From: Chromatiales bacterium
GTDB taxonomy: Bacteria > Pseudomonadota > Gammaproteobacteria > Chromatiales > Chromatiaceae
Length of the DNA stretch: 64,000 bases
Reading direction: 5' to 3'
Assembly (NCBI GenBank): GCA_028284585.1
Contig: JANQRK010000001.1
Coordinates: forward strand, 1-64,000
Part shown: positions 17,755 to 27,375 of the stretch, one piece after another
Position numbering within the stretch: position 1 is the first letter of the stretch
Layout of the letters: each line of letters opens with the position of its first letter
Notes under the pieces: generated by a model
What the model was told of the DNA's origin: nothing
The model's input: only the letters and a program-made list of their open reading frames with translations
The model's database searches: none
Program-made: the position numbers and the translations under genes

Positions 17755-18004
17755 CAGGATTCACCATAGGGCCGAAATACTGCTCGATTCTTCGGATGTC
17801 TGGGCGCAGTGAGCACACAATCTGGTTATCGAGCATCAAAACCGGGACCGAGAGACCGTGGGTGTCGCGCCACTCTGCTCGCTCGTCGACATCACGCCAC
17901 TCCATCGCGGCCGCATAATCCGGCCAGCAACGGTGTAGCACGGATGCCAGTTCTTCGCACAGATGACACCCATCGCGATAATAGAAAACCGCACAGCTAG
18001 GCAC
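17750..18004 (-). CDS. Glutaredoxin-like (DUF836) protein
   Basis: 84 residues. It has a thioredoxin-fold start with a redox motif: VFYYRDGCHLCEELASVL (CHLC at about residues 13-16). The cis-proline position is GLSVPVLML. Short glutaredoxin family proteins of this type commonly follow mucD in Pseudomonas-like gene orders. Its substrate is unknown. It starts three bases after the mucD stop and is the last gene before the terminator. Confidence 0.85.
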   Translation of the reverse strand: MPSCAVFYYRDGCHLCEELASVLHRCWPDYAAAMEWRDVDERAEWRDTHGLSVPVLMLDNQIVCSLRPDIRRIEQYFGPMVNPV

Positions 18005-18007
18005 CGC

Positions 18008-19441
18008 TCAGTCCTTCAACCTCAGCGCCATGAACAGCGGATTCTCACCACGCCGCACCAGCACGGCCACGCTGCGCTTTTCCTCAGCGTCATCGATCAG
18101 TTTACGCAGGTGACTGGCACTCTTAACATCAGTGCCATCGAACATGAGTATGATATCGCCACGTCTTAGTCCGGCATCCTTGGCTGGTCCTTGCGCTACT
18201 TTAGCGACCAGGGCACCGCCATTCTCTTCGAGTGAAAGCTGCTCACGGACATTGGGATCGATGTCGATCACGGATAGTCCGAGTTGCCCTATCTCCGCGG
18301 ACTCGCTCGTACTGGGCAATGCGGGCTCATCCTCGGCCTGATCCGGCAGCTGCCCAATCCGAATATCCAACTCTAGCTCGCGGCCATCGCGCAGCACGCG
18401 CAGGCGGGCCTTGTCATCAACCCCAGCAGTTCCGACCAAGGGCGGCAATTGGCTTGAGTTGAGTAGACGGGTTCCGTTGAAGGCGAGGATCACATCACCT
18501 ACCTGGAGCTTCGCCTCGGCGGCTGGGGATCCTGGCATGACTCTAGATACCAAGGCCCCATAAGGCTGTGGCATACCGAAGGACTCGGCCAGATTGCGGT
18601 CGACGTTTTGGATCAGCACCCCTAGATAACCGCGTGAGACCCGGCCGGACTCGCGCAATTGATCGGCTACGTTCATCGCCAGCTCGATCGGAACCGCAAA
18701 CGACAGCCCCATGAATCCGCCGGTGCGGCTGTAGATCTGTGAATTAACCCCGATCACCTCGCCACCCAGGTTGAATAGCGGCCCCCCCGAGTTACCCGGG
18801 TTTATAGCGACATCGGTCTGGATGAAGGGGACATAGTTTTCGCGCGGTAGGTTGCGCCCCTTAGCACTGACGATTCCGGCAGTGACGGTATGGTCGAAGC
18901 CGAACGGTGAACCGATCGCCAGCACCCATTCGCCGACCCGCAGGTCACTGCTGGTACCAATCTTGACCGTCGGGAGACCGGTTGCATCGATCTTTATCAG
19001 GGCAATGTCGCTGCCCTTGTCCGATCCAATCACTTTGGCATCATAGGTGCGACGATCGCTGAAGCGCACTTGGATCTCGTCGGCTTCGGCAACGACATGG
19101 TGATTAGTGAGGATGTAACCGTCCGAAGAGATCACGAACCCAGATCCGAGTGAGCGGCTTTCACGTCCTCCGAAGCCCTCCATTCCTTCACCGAAGAAAT
19201 GCTTGAACAGATCACTAAATGGGCTGTCCTCGGGAACCTCTGGCATCGAGAAACCCTTGGGCAGGCGCTTACGAGTCTGTGGTTTGTGTTGCGAGCTGAT
19301 ATTGACAACGGCTGGGCTGCTTTGCTCGGCCAGTTCGGTAAAGTCGGGTAGCTCCCGCGCAGTCGCATTTAAACTGCCGAGCACGGCCAACAGGCAGCCG
19401 ACTAGCAGCAGGGGAAACTGACGCTTGACTAAGTTGTTCAT
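18008..19441 (-). CDS. mucD: Periplasmic serine protease MucD/DegP
   Basis: 477 residues, the length of Pseudomonas MucD. A signal peptide ends near residue 28 (NATA|RE). The protease domain carries the triad His115 (LTNHHVV), Asp145 (GSDIALIKI) and Ser218 (NPGNSGGPL). Two PDZ domains follow (about residues 275-365 and 385-470). It degrades or chaperones misfolded periplasmic proteins and feeds back on the sigma-E pathway. It overlaps rseC by four bases. Confidence 0.97.
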   Translation of the reverse strand: MNNLVKRQFPLLLVGCLLAVLGSLNATARELPDFTELAEQSSPAVVNISSQHKPQTRKRLPKGFSMPEVPEDSPFSDLFKHFFGEGMEGFGGRESRSLGSGFVISSDGYILTNHHVVAEADEIQVRFSDRRTYDAKVIGSDKGSDIALIKIDATGLPTVKIGTSSDLRVGEWVLAIGSPFGFDHTVTAGIVSAKGRNLPRENYVPFIQTDVAINPGNSGGPLFNLGGEVIGVNSQIYSRTGGFMGLSFAVPIELAMNVADQLRESGRVSRGYLGVLIQNVDRNLAESFGMPQPYGALVSRVMPGSPAAEAKLQVGDVILAFNGTRLLNSSQLPPLVGTAGVDDKARLRVLRDGRELELDIRIGQLPDQAEDEPALPSTSESAEIGQLGLSVIDIDPNVREQLSLEENGGALVAKVAQGPAKDAGLRRGDIILMFDGTDVKSASHLRKLIDDAEEKRSVAVLVRRGENPLFMALRLKD

Positions 19442-19959
19442 TCGAGATTCCTGACACTGTCCGATGGAGGTCCCTTCGTTCTCGCGAGGTCCGCGAGCGG
19501 CAAGGTCGTCGATCGATCGGCGACACGCAACAATCTGACCCCTCCATCACCGCTGGTCAGTTGTCTGCGCGAGACTTGCTTGACCAGAGTCAACGCGCCG
19601 ATCAGGCCCAATAGACCAAACAATACCGCGCCAGGTTCCGAGGACCCACCAAAATAGCCGAACAGGAAATCACCCGAAACCGCACCACCCAATAGGCCGA
19701 TCAGTGGCCAGGCATAGAGTAAAATCGAACCCCGTTGAAGCGACGCCTCGTCTAAGCCGATCACCACCCAGTCACCCGGTGTCACACCGATGTCATCACT
19801 TAACTGGAAGGTCAGTTGGCGTTGCGGAAACCAGGTGGCGAACAGCGAAGTGCCACAGCCAGACTTGACGTCGCAGCGGGCGCAGCTACTGTGGCGCTGC
19901 GTTTCGACCTCAGCGACCCCCTCCGCCACGCGCACGACCCGCGCCTGTTCCTCAATCAT
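19438..19959 (-). CDS. rseC: RseC/MucC sigma-E regulator
   Basis: 173 residues. The N-terminal cytoplasmic part has the cysteine cluster SSCARCDVKSGCGTS (C-x2-C-x5-C), followed by two membrane helices (about residues 75-100 and 108-128). RseC/MucC proteins modulate sigma-E signalling and, in other lineages, SoxR reduction and Rnf function; the cysteines may hold a metal or cluster. It overlaps rseB by four bases and mucD by four bases. Confidence 0.92.
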   Translation of the reverse strand: MIEEQARVVRVAEGVAEVETQRHSSCARCDVKSGCGTSLFATWFPQRQLTFQLSDDIGVTPGDWVVIGLDEASLQRGSILLYAWPLIGLLGGAVSGDFLFGYFGGSSEPGAVLFGLLGLIGALTLVKQVSRRQLTSGDGGVRLLRVADRSTTLPLADLARTKGPPSDSVRNLE

Positions 19960-20927
19960 TGGGTAGCCGGTCGGACCTGGCGGGCGAACCAGTGCAGCGT
20001 CTTGGCCGGTACCTCGCCGACCACGACCACCTGGTGCCCTTCGACCAATCGGCCTACGGCCTTGGCCAGACCTAGGGTAGATTCTCCGGACAGTCGGCCC
20101 TCTCCATTGTCCGCCTGAATATAGGCCGATACGCTAGCTAGACCATCTGAAAAAATAAAATGCTCCAGCTCGTTCTCACCACCGGTTAGTGCGCGTCGAC
20201 GGTGAACATTAAGCTGAAATCCAGGCGGTAGCGTGTCAAAGACCCATGCTGGCGGGGCCAGTCGCTCGGGCGGCACCGATAGCGCAATGCCGGTGTCGCC
20301 ACCCTGCCGTTTAGAAAGATCGCGCCGAATTTCGGTGTCGCTGCGGCCGGTCTCGAGTTCGACGAACATCATCTGCGATACTGGTCGTCGTGCCTCGTCG
20401 AACATGATGGAGCGCAGCGGTAGTGAAGTCTCGCGGTCGATGTACAGACGATACCCATATCGAAAGTCGTCGCGAGGTTGTATCAGTAGCTGATGGGCCT
20501 CGCGTCCAGCCACTCGGCCAGGCTGCAGCAGTTCTATACGGTAAGACCGCTCGAGCTGCTCGCCACTGACGCTGCGCAGCGGGGAAAACGAGCGGCCACG
20601 CGCGCGGCGATCCACATTGATGGGTTGATCGCTCCCCGACACGAGGCAGGCCACCGCGTGGTCACTGCGAATGATCTCCCGTGGTTGGCCGCTCAACGAA
20701 ACCACCCATTCTCGCTCGGCTCCGCCATCGACCTGATGGACGATATGCATGGCATCCAGACGGTCACCGGTCTGCACCACGAAGCGGCCTTCGTAGTCAA
20801 GCAGCCGAACGGCTTCGTTCATTTGATCGAGAAGGGTGTGAGGGGTCAGTTCTAGCGCATCGGCGACGGCCTCGCTTGCCAGAACGAGCGTCGCGACCGC
20901 TGCCAGGCAGCGACTAGCGTGCCCCAT
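19956..20927 (-). CDS. rseB: Sigma-E regulatory protein RseB/MucB
   Basis: 323 residues from the ATG at 20927 (MGHASRCLAAVATLVLASEAVADA), which gives a signal peptide; the 20 codons upstream overlap rseA and lack support. The MucB/RseB fold is seen in LLDYEGRFVVQTGDRLDAMHIVHQVDGG (from about residue 38) and RIELLQPGRVAGREAHQLLI. In the periplasm it binds RseA and shields it from DegS, releasing it on lipopolysaccharide stress. It overlaps rseA by 14 bases. Confidence 0.93.
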   Translation of the reverse strand: MGHASRCLAAVATLVLASEAVADALELTPHTLLDQMNEAVRLLDYEGRFVVQTGDRLDAMHIVHQVDGGAEREWVVSLSGQPREIIRSDHAVACLVSGSDQPINVDRRARGRSFSPLRSVSGEQLERSYRIELLQPGRVAGREAHQLLIQPRDDFRYGYRLYIDRETSLPLRSIMFDEARRPVSQMMFVELETGRSDTEIRRDLSKRQGGDTGIALSVPPERLAPPAWVFDTLPPGFQLNVHRRRALTGGENELEHFIFSDGLASVSAYIQADNGEGRLSGESTLGLAKAVGRLVEGHQVVVVGEVPAKTLHWFARQVRPATQ

Positions 20928-21504
20928 AGCTGACGAGACCGATGTGTGGCACCGGGCCGTTGATACCAGTGCGACCACCGAACTCATGGTGCTCGATCAC
21001 TAGACGATTCAATCTGGCCTCTAGATCTCGGTCTATCGTTTCCCAATTCGCAGTTGGCTCGGTACTTGGGACTGGCCGGGCAGCGACCAGCGAAAGCCTA
21101 GCCACCTGTGGCGTAATTTTTTCCTCGACATCAGCGACTTGGGTCGAGCCGAGTTCTGCGCGCTCTCGATCGAGTATCTGCGGCGCAATGATCACTGCCG
21201 CGCTAGCCACTGAGGCCGCGACAGCCAGGCCGGCAAGCGGCCGCAACCAGCGTTTTGACGCCGCATTCTTGGGTGCTAAAACTACAGGTTCATCCTGCAA
21301 TGCGGCGCGTACAGCCGGTGCTATTGCGCTGGCTGCCAGCGTGGATTCACCCCGGAGAACATCGCCGATCAGCCGATAGCGGCCGAACCGCTCCAACTCG
21401 ATCGGGGCAGCGGACAACATATCGCTCACGACACGCAGCTGCCGTTCGCGGTCGAGCTCGCCATCCAACAAGGCAGAGGTCAATTCAGCATTCTCGTCAG
21501 TCAT
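20914..21504 (-). CDS. rseA: Anti-sigma-E factor RseA/MucA
   Basis: 196 residues from the ATG at 21504 (MTDENAELTSALLDGELDRER). The N-terminal sigma-binding domain reaches about residue 85. One transmembrane helix follows (WLRPLAGLAVAASVASAAVII), then a periplasmic domain that binds RseB. It holds RpoE inactive until cleaved by DegS and RseP. It starts 21 bases after rpoE. Confidence 0.93.
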   Translation of the reverse strand: MTDENAELTSALLDGELDRERQLRVVSDMLSAAPIELERFGRYRLIGDVLRGESTLAASAIAPAVRAALQDEPVVLAPKNAASKRWLRPLAGLAVAASVASAAVIIAPQILDRERAELGSTQVADVEEKITPQVARLSLVAARPVPSTEPTANWETIDRDLEARLNRLVIEHHEFGGRTGINGPVPHIGLVSYGAR

Positions 21505-21525
21505 CAACGGTACTCTCAAAAAACT

Positions 21526-22107
21526 CTAGGGGACCATCAGCGGTTTCAGCCTGGCGTCGATTGCCTCGCGCGCCCTGAAGATCCGCGAACGCACTGTACC
21601 AATCGGGCATTCCATCGCTTGAGCGATTTCCTCATAGGTTAAGCCTTCCAATTCCCTAAGCGTGATTGCCGTTCTCAGGTCGTCCGGCAGATCATCCAGC
21701 GCGGACTGGATGGTACGCGCAATTTCACCTTGGAGCACTAGACGCTCAGGCGTATCAACCTCTTTGAGTGCCCCGCCCATATCCATTTGTTCGGCCGTTT
21801 CAGCCTCAATGTCGTCGCCAGGCGGTCTTCTTGCCTGGGCCGCCAGGTGATTCTTCGCGGTATTGATCGCGACCCGATACAGCCAGGTATAAAAGGCACT
21901 GTCTCCGCGAAATTTCGGCAGTGCCCGATAGGCCTTGATAAAAGCCTCCTGCGTCACGTCCAGGGCCTCGGTCGGATCGCGAACATAGCGTGCGATCAAG
22001 TTTGCGACCTTGTGCTGATACTTCAGGACTAGTAGGTCAAAGGCCTTTTTGTCACCCTGCTGTACCCGCTCAACCAGGACCTGGTCGGCTTCTCTATCGC
22101 CGCTCAC
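21526..22107 (-). CDS. rpoE: RNA polymerase sigma-E factor (AlgU type)
   Basis: From the GTG at 22107 the protein is 193 residues (start SGDREADQVLVERVQQGDKKAFDLLV), the same length as Pseudomonas AlgU. Region 2 contains FDLLVLKYQHKVANLIARYV and DVTQEAFIKAYRAL; region 4 contains LEGLTYEEIAQAMECPIGTVRSRIFRAR. Starts at 22140 (ATG) and 22179 are open, but the sigma-E promoter at 22157-22184 excludes the longest and leaves only a very short leader for the middle one. It directs envelope-stress transcription and is negatively controlled by the next genes. Confidence 0.96.
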   Translation of the reverse strand: MSGDREADQVLVERVQQGDKKAFDLLVLKYQHKVANLIARYVRDPTEALDVTQEAFIKAYRALPKFRGDSAFYTWLYRVAINTAKNHLAAQARRPPGDDIEAETAEQMDMGGALKEVDTPERLVLQGEIARTIQSALDDLPDDLRTAITLRELEGLTYEEIAQAMECPIGTVRSRIFRAREAIDARLKPLMVP

Positions 22108-22156
22108 CGCCGGGTCGCTCCCCGCCGATCCGGAGCGCATCGGCGCCCTTTGGGCA

Positions 22157-22184
22157 TATGGACCCCGCTCGCGCGGCAAAGTTC
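22157..22184 (-). promoter_or_regulatory. Sigma-E (AlgU/RpoE) promoter of rpoE
   Basis: Read on the minus strand: GAACTT (22179-22184), a 16-base spacer, then TCCATA (22157-22162). This matches the sigma-E/AlgU pattern GAACTT-N16/17-TCnnA closely, with a perfect -35. It predicts a start site near 22150 and a leader of about 43 bases before the GTG at 22107. It implies autoregulation of the rpoE operon, as known in Pseudomonas and E. coli. Confidence 0.8.
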
Positions 22185-22359
22185 GCGAAATTGGGCGAAT
22201 CGGGAGAGGTGAAGCATGATGTTGTTATAGTGATTCCTGTCAGGCGGGACCTGTCCCAGTTCGAGTAGCGTGACCCGTGCGCCCTCCAGCGGCTACTCTA
22301 TGAGTTGAAGGTGGGCAGGCGGTGGGCCCGCTCCCCGCCTACAGCGATAGGCCCTGATT

Positions 22360-24027
22360 ATGGCGACTCCAACCCAGACCATCAACGCCAAGCCGTGCTC
22401 TGCAGATGAAACCTTCGATGTACTTATCATCGGCAGCGGAGCCGCTGGTCTCAGCCTCGCGTTACGTATGCCGCCGGATGTGCGTACCGCGCTGGTATCG
22501 AAGCGTGAATTGAGCGAGGGCAACACCTTGTATGCACAGGGTGGCATCTCTGCAGTGCTCGATGCCGGAGACTCGATTGATTCGCATGTGCAAGACACCC
22601 TGGATGCCGGGGCCGGACTGTGCGATGAAGAGGTGGTGCGCCTCGTCGTGGAGCACGGGCCGGGCAATATCCATTGGCTGTTCGACGAGGGAGTCGAGTT
22701 TACCCGTTCTCCTCCGACCGGTAGCTCGGGCTACCATCTGACGCGCGAGGGCGGCCACAGCCACCGCCGAGTGGTGCATGCCGCCGATGCCACTGGCCAG
22801 GCGATGGCGAGTACCTTGGTCGGGCAACTGGAGCAACACCCCAACGTATGCCTGCTCGAGCATCACATTGCTATTGACTTGGTGATCGGCGAGCAGCGCG
22901 ACGGCCGCCGCCTGCGACGACACTGTCGCGGTGCCTACCTGCTGGACCTGCACACTGAACAGGTTGTATCAGCAGCGGCGCGTTGTATCGTGCTAGCAAC
23001 CGGTGGTGCGAGTAAAGTCTATCTATATACCAGTAACCCGGATGTCGCGACTGGCGACGGTATCGCGATGGCTTGGCGCGCGGGCTGCCGAGTTGCCAAC
23101 ATGGAGTTCATTCAATTCCATCCGACCTGCCTTTATCACCCGGCAGCCAAGTCTTTCCTGATCAGCGAGGCAGTGCGCGGCGAAGGTGGGCGTCTGCTGT
23201 TGCCTGATGGCGAGCGTTTCATGACCCGTTTCGACGAGCGAGCCGAATTAGCAGCACGCGACATCGTAGCGCGCGCGATCGACCATGAGATGAAACGCCT
23301 GGGGGTCGATTGTGTCTATTTGGACATCAGTCATAAGTCGGCATCCGAGATCGAACGCCTTTTTCCCACCATTCACAAGCGTTGTCTCGAATTAGGATTC
23401 GACATGCGTCGCGAGCCGCTGCCAGTGGTCCCCGCCGCACATTACACCTGCGGTGGAATAAAAACCGACCGTCACGCCCGAACCGATGTCGACGGGCTCT
23501 ACGCAATTGGCGAAACTGCTTACACAGGGTTGCATGGTGCTAACCGAATGGCCAGCAACTCGCTCTTGGAATGCCTGGTATTTAGTGAGGTGGCGAGAGC
23601 GGACATACTGCGTGAGCTTGCAGGTGACCCAAGGCCGCAAGGAGCTATCGCAGCCTGGGATGAAAGTCGCGTCACCGACTCAGATGAAGAAGTGGTGGTC
23701 TCCCACAACTGGGAAGAGCTACGCCGTTTCATGTGGGACTATGTAGGGATCGTACGCAGCAACAAACGACTGGAGAGGGCGCTGCGCCGGGTCCGATTAC
23801 TGCGCCACGAAATCAACGAATACTACGGTAATTTCCGCGTCACCAACGACCTGCTGGAATTGCGCAACCTGGTCGATGTGGCCGAGCTAATCATAGAATC
23901 TGCCCAACGCCGGCGCGAGAGCCGCGGTCTGCACTACAATTTGGACTTCCCTGACAAGGACGATAACCAGGCCCTACCGACGGTGCTGATTCCAGACAGC
24001 TATGTGCCGCGGCGCTCAGAGTTCTGA
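22360..24027 (+). CDS. nadB: L-aspartate oxidase NadB
   Basis: 555 residues. The FAD-binding start is [18 protein letters not shown]. The family boxes [39 protein letters not shown] and [24 protein letters not shown] are all present, followed by the helical C-terminal domain. It oxidises L-aspartate to iminoaspartate, the first step of bacterial NAD synthesis. It is divergent from rpoE, as in E. coli. Its last 12 bases overlap the end of convergent ygfX. Confidence 0.97.
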   Translation: MATPTQTINAKPCSADETFDVLIIGSGAAGLSLALRMPPDVRTALVSKRELSEGNTLYAQGGISAVLDAGDSIDSHVQDTLDAGAGLCDEEVVRLVVEHGPGNIHWLFDEGVEFTRSPPTGSSGYHLTREGGHSHRRVVHAADATGQAMASTLVGQLEQHPNVCLLEHHIAIDLVIGEQRDGRRLRRHCRGAYLLDLHTEQVVSAAARCIVLATGGASKVYLYTSNPDVATGDGIAMAWRAGCRVANMEFIQFHPTCLYHPAAKSFLISEAVRGEGGRLLLPDGERFMTRFDERAELAARDIVARAIDHEMKRLGVDCVYLDISHKSASEIERLFPTIHKRCLELGFDMRREPLPVVPAAHYTCGGIKTDRHARTDVDGLYAIGETAYTGLHGANRMASNSLLECLVFSEVARADILRELAGDPRPQGAIAAWDESRVTDSDEEVVVSHNWEELRRFMWDYVGIVRSNKRLERALRRVRLLRHEINEYYGNFRVTNDLLELRNLVDVAELIIESAQRRRESRGLHYNLDFPDKDDNQALPTVLIPDSYVPRRSEF

Positions 24028-24435
24028 ATCGGGTTTTCGGAACTCGATCAGTGCACGTCGCATGGCCCAGTGGGCATCCGCTTGCAGCATCCCGCGGGGC
24101 ACGAACAAGTCACTCTTGTGGCCTTCGATACCGACCAGACGGGCGCTCACCAGCCAAGGCCGAACCACGCCTAGCTCGCAGCGTGCAACCTGCATCTCTC
24201 GGCCGTCTGCCAGCAGGCAGCTCAGGCCCCGATTCTGGCTCAGCAGCAGCCGTGTCGGGCGCGATCGTACATAGTGCCGCCAAAGGATGGTGTTGCTAAC
24301 CAACCAGCAGCTTAGCCAAGCCAGACGCCAGGGCCACTGCACCGGACTCAACAACACCAACCCCGCACCGATCAAGCCCAGCACGACAAAGGCGGCGCGT
24401 AGGCTATGGGTAAGCGGCAGATCAATTGCCTGCAT
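24016..24435 (-). CDS. ygfX: YgfX/CptA-like membrane protein
   Basis: 139 residues. Two adjacent hydrophobic segments near the N-terminus (about 13-52) are followed by a soluble domain with the family pattern [23 protein letters not shown]. In E. coli YgfX pairs with SdhE, encoded next to it, and has been described both as a toxin-like inhibitor of cytoskeletal proteins and as a partner in flavinylation. Here no sdhE gene is adjacent. The convergent overlap with nadB is unusual. Confidence 0.72.
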   Translation of the reverse strand: MQAIDLPLTHSLRAAFVVLGLIGAGLVLLSPVQWPWRLAWLSCWLVSNTILWRHYVRSRPTRLLLSQNRGLSCLLADGREMQVARCELGVVRPWLVSARLVGIEGHKSDLFVPRGMLQADAHWAMRRALIEFRKPDSEL

Positions 24436-24488
24436 ATGACCTCCTTATCATCCAAGCCGACCGAGCAGCCCCGAGCGGGAAATTGCGA

Positions 24489-25304
24489 TCAGTGCGGTAC
24501 GGCACCGAAGAGTCGAAAGTAGTTGGCGCTTGACTGATCGGCCAATTGGGCAGTTTCGATGCCGCGCAGTTGCGCGATCGTCTCGGCAACCTTGCTGAGA
24601 TAGCGCGGCTCATTAGGCCGACCGCGATAGGGTACCGGGGCCAAGTACGGTGAATCGGTCTCTATCAGGATGCGTTCATCAGGCACCCGGGTCGCCACCG
24701 CGCGCAATGCTTGTGCATTCTTGAAGGTGACGATTCCAGAAAAGGAGATGTAGAAACCCAGCTCAAGCGCCGCCTCGGCCATCTCCCAGGTCTCCGTAAA
24801 ACAATGCAATACGCCGCCGACAGCATCGGCCTGCTCCTCACGCAATATCGCCAGCGTGTCCTCGCGTGCCTCGCGCGTGTGAATGATCAGGGGTTTACCG
24901 GCGGCGCGCGCCGCGCGGACATGGTTCCTGAAGCGCTGCCGCTGCCAGTCCAGGTCGCCGTCGCCACGATAATAATCCAACCCGGTTTCACCGATCGCAA
25001 CGTTCTTCGGGTGTTGGGCCAAGTCAACGAGTTCATCGATCGTGGGTTCGCGACAGTCTCGCTCGTTGGGATGTACTCCAACCGAAACTGATATCTCAGG
25101 ATAGTCCGCGACCAGGGCCAGCATGTCATCGTAGGATTCGAGATCGATCGCCACACACAGTAGACGGGTGACACCGGCCTCGTGGATAGCGGTAACTAAC
25201 TTGGAGAACTCTCCACCGTAGGGAGAGAGGTCGACTCGATCGAGATGGCAATGTGAATCGATCAATGGTTGGCCCCAGGATTTTCCGGCATCGTCAGGCT
25301 GCAA
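24489..25304 (-). CDS. tatD: TatD-family metal-dependent hydrolase
   Basis: 271 residues if translation begins at the TTG at 25304; a TTG at 25271 (just before IDSHCHLD) would match the usual family start more closely, so the start is unsettled. Metal ligands are visible in IDSHCHLDRV, GETGLDYYRG, IIHTREAREDT, GVLHCFTETWE and ETDSPYLAP. TatD/YcfH enzymes are metal-dependent nucleases of the amidohydrolase fold. It ends the replication cluster pilZ-holB-tmk, the same order as E. coli ycfH. Confidence 0.93.
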   Translation of the reverse strand: MQPDDAGKSWGQPLIDSHCHLDRVDLSPYGGEFSKLVTAIHEAGVTRLLCVAIDLESYDDMLALVADYPEISVSVGVHPNERDCREPTIDELVDLAQHPKNVAIGETGLDYYRGDGDLDWQRQRFRNHVRAARAAGKPLIIHTREAREDTLAILREEQADAVGGVLHCFTETWEMAEAALELGFYISFSGIVTFKNAQALRAVATRVPDERILIETDSPYLAPVPYRGRPNEPRYLSKVAETIAQLRGIETAQLADQSSANYFRLFGAVPH

Positions 25305-25387
25305 AGGATGCAGCCGTAAGGGACTGCTGGCAAGGGGACCGGGAGGTGAACAGTTACGCTTGGCAGAAAACGGTCAGGCGGCCTTGG

Positions 25388-25747
25388 CTACATGGTGTGA
25401 GTCGGCTTATCGGACTTTAGGGACCCACCGAGATAGCCTTCGATCTTGTTGCGGGCCATGCCACCGTCCTGTTCACTGAACTGGACGCCAATTCCGGCGG
25501 CCCGGTTGCCCTCGGCACCGACCGGCGTGATCCAGATGATACGGCCTGCCACCGGCAAGCGTTCGTCCTCGTCCATCAAGCTGAGCAACATGAACACTTC
25601 ATCACCGATGCTGTACTTTTTGCTGGTCGGGATGAACAGGCCACCGTTCCTCACGAACTGCATATAGGCGGCGTACAACGCATTCTTGTCCTTTATCGTC
25701 AGCGACAGGATCCCCTGGCGCGCACGCGGCATATTGGGCACGGACAT
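25388..25747 (-). CDS. pilZ: PilZ (type IV pilus) protein
   Basis: 119 residues, the size of the single-domain PilZ needed for type IV pilus biogenesis. It begins MSVPNMPRARQGILSLTIKDKNALYAAYM and contains LFIPTSKKYSIGDEVFMLLSLMDE. As in Pseudomonas PilZ, the N-terminal arginine motif for c-di-GMP is missing, so it probably acts by protein contact rather than by binding the nucleotide. It directly follows holB, a conserved arrangement. Confidence 0.9.
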   Translation of the reverse strand: MSVPNMPRARQGILSLTIKDKNALYAAYMQFVRNGGLFIPTSKKYSIGDEVFMLLSLMDEDERLPVAGRIIWITPVGAEGNRAAGIGVQFSEQDGGMARNKIEGYLGGSLKSDKPTHTM

Positions 25748-26743
25748 TCAGCGACCTCCGAGACGAGTGATCTGCAACCACTGGTTGACTAAGTGTTCAA
25801 GCATCATTTTCTCATTCAAGTTCCGCTCAGCGTCACGCTCGAGCCCCAGCACTGCATCGTACAGGCGATATAGCGAATTTAATTCTAGGCCGCGCCCCAA
25901 GCTTTGCAAATCGGCGCGCAGCGCGGGGAAGTAGATTGTGTCTTCGATTGCGCCACTCCCCAGCCTGATCAGGTCGCACAGGCAGCGTTTCAAGCTGTCG
26001 AACACTAGGGTTAACGGCCGAGCTTCCCATTTCTCAACTATCTCTACCGGGTCGCTCCGACGCGCTGCGAGCGCTGCCAACTCGGCATGGAGGCACCGTC
26101 CCTCCTCCAACCAGGCTTCGTCCCGCGCCCGTAGCGCCGTCAGCGGGGCACCACCACTGACCGCGAGCAGCTCGTCGATATCCGCCGGTGCAGTGTGTCG
26201 GCTCAACCAGTCACGGACCAGCTGCTCCTCAGGGATCGCGAAGCGAACCCCGTGGCAACGGCTACGAACGGTCGCCGGCAGCCTGTCTGGATGCGAACTG
26301 ACCAAGACCAGCAAGCTGCACGAGGCGGGTTCTTCCAAGGTCTTTAGCAGCGCGTTTGCCGCGGGCCGATTCATCGCCTCGGCCGGGTCGAGGACGAACA
26401 CCCGGTATCCGGCATCTTGCGCGGCGAGTGCCCCGCCTGCGATCAGCTGACGGATGGCATCGATCTTGATGAGTTTGCCCGGTTCCTCAGGCCCCACCCA
26501 GGACTGGTCCGGATGGCTACCGGCACTACTCAAATGGCATGCTCGGCAGGTACCGCAGGCATCACCGGCCTCGTCCGGCTGCGGACACATCAGGGCATTG
26601 CTGAGCCGCCGGGCAAAGGCCGCCTTGCCGAGCCCAGCGGGACCTGTCAGCAGCAGGGCATGCGGCAGGCGACCAGCGAGACGGGCGGTGACCAGGCGTT
26701 GCCAGGCCTCGGCATGCCAAGGATAGTGTTCGTCCACGGTCAC
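25748..26743 (-). CDS. holB: DNA polymerase III delta' subunit
   Basis: 331 residues. The clamp-loader AAA+ start is HALLLTGPAGLGKAAFARRLS, with a degenerate P-loop. The zinc-binding cysteine cluster is CPQPDEAGDACGTCRACH. The region VFVLDPAEAMNRPAANALLKTLEEP corresponds to the Walker B/sensor part with LLKTLEEP conserved. It is part of the gamma complex that loads the beta clamp. It overlaps tmk by four bases. Confidence 0.95.
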   Translation of the reverse strand: MTVDEHYPWHAEAWQRLVTARLAGRLPHALLLTGPAGLGKAAFARRLSNALMCPQPDEAGDACGTCRACHLSSAGSHPDQSWVGPEEPGKLIKIDAIRQLIAGGALAAQDAGYRVFVLDPAEAMNRPAANALLKTLEEPASCSLLVLVSSHPDRLPATVRSRCHGVRFAIPEEQLVRDWLSRHTAPADIDELLAVSGGAPLTALRARDEAWLEEGRCLHAELAALAARRSDPVEIVEKWEARPLTLVFDSLKRCLCDLIRLGSGAIEDTIYFPALRADLQSLGRGLELNSLYRLYDAVLGLERDAERNLNEKMMLEHLVNQWLQITRLGGR

Positions 26744-27375
26744 CCGGTGTGGCGATCCAGGTAGTCGTTGATGGCCTGCCGCACCTCGCCCGCTACGTCC
26801 CCGAGTGGGCGGCTCGCATCGATCACCCGGTAACGCTGTGCATGAGTCGCTGCCAGACTGAGGTAGCCTTGTCTTACGCGCTCGAAGAACGCCAATGCCT
26901 GGCGTTCGAAGCGATCAGGCGAAGACCGCTTGCCGGCGCGCTCCAGGCCAGTTTCGACCGGCAAATCCAGCAGCAGGGTCAGATCGGGCCGCCGGTGGCC
27001 CTGTACCCAGTCTTCCAGCACGCTGATCCGTTCCAATGGGATCTCTCTGCCATAACCTTGATAGGCATAGGTGGCATCGGTGAACCGGTCACAGAGTACC
27101 CAAATGCCTTTCGCCAATGCCGGCTCGATCCGTGCCTTAAGGTGTTCGGCACGCGCCGCAAACATCAGCAAAAGCTCGGTCTCGTCGGCCATGCCAGTGT
27201 GCTGGTGACCGAGCAACAGCCCTCGCAGGTCTTCACCGAGCGGCGTGCCACCAGGCTCGCGAGTGACCAGCAGTTCGAGCTTACGTGCGTGGATCTGCTG
27301 TTCGATCAGGCCAAGACAGGTGGTCTTGCCAGCGCCTTCGACCCCTTCGACAGTGATGAACCCGGGGTTCGTCAT
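26740..27375 (-). CDS. tmk: Thymidylate kinase
   Basis: 211 residues. P-loop VEGVEGAGKTTCLGL; substrate motif VTREPGGTPLGEDLR; DRFTDATYAYQGYGR with the base-binding region; a lid segment rich in Arg near SSPDRFERQ. It phosphorylates dTMP to dTDP. It overlaps mltG and holB by four bases on each side, so the three are translationally coupled. Confidence 0.97.
   Translation of the reverse strand: MTNPGFITVEGVEGAGKTTCLGLIEQQIHARKLELLVTREPGGTPLGEDLRGLLLGHQHTGMADETELLLMFAARAEHLKARIEPALAKGIWVLCDRFTDATYAYQGYGREIPLERISVLEDWVQGHRRPDLTLLLDLPVETGLERAGKRSSPDRFERQALAFFERVRQGYLSLAATHAQRYRVIDASRPLGDVAGEVRQAINDYLDRHTG

Noticed and set aside
22257-22262. Second GAACTG box upstream of rpoE
   Set aside because: No matching sigma-E -10 at 16-17 bases; the perfect box at 22179-22184 is far better.
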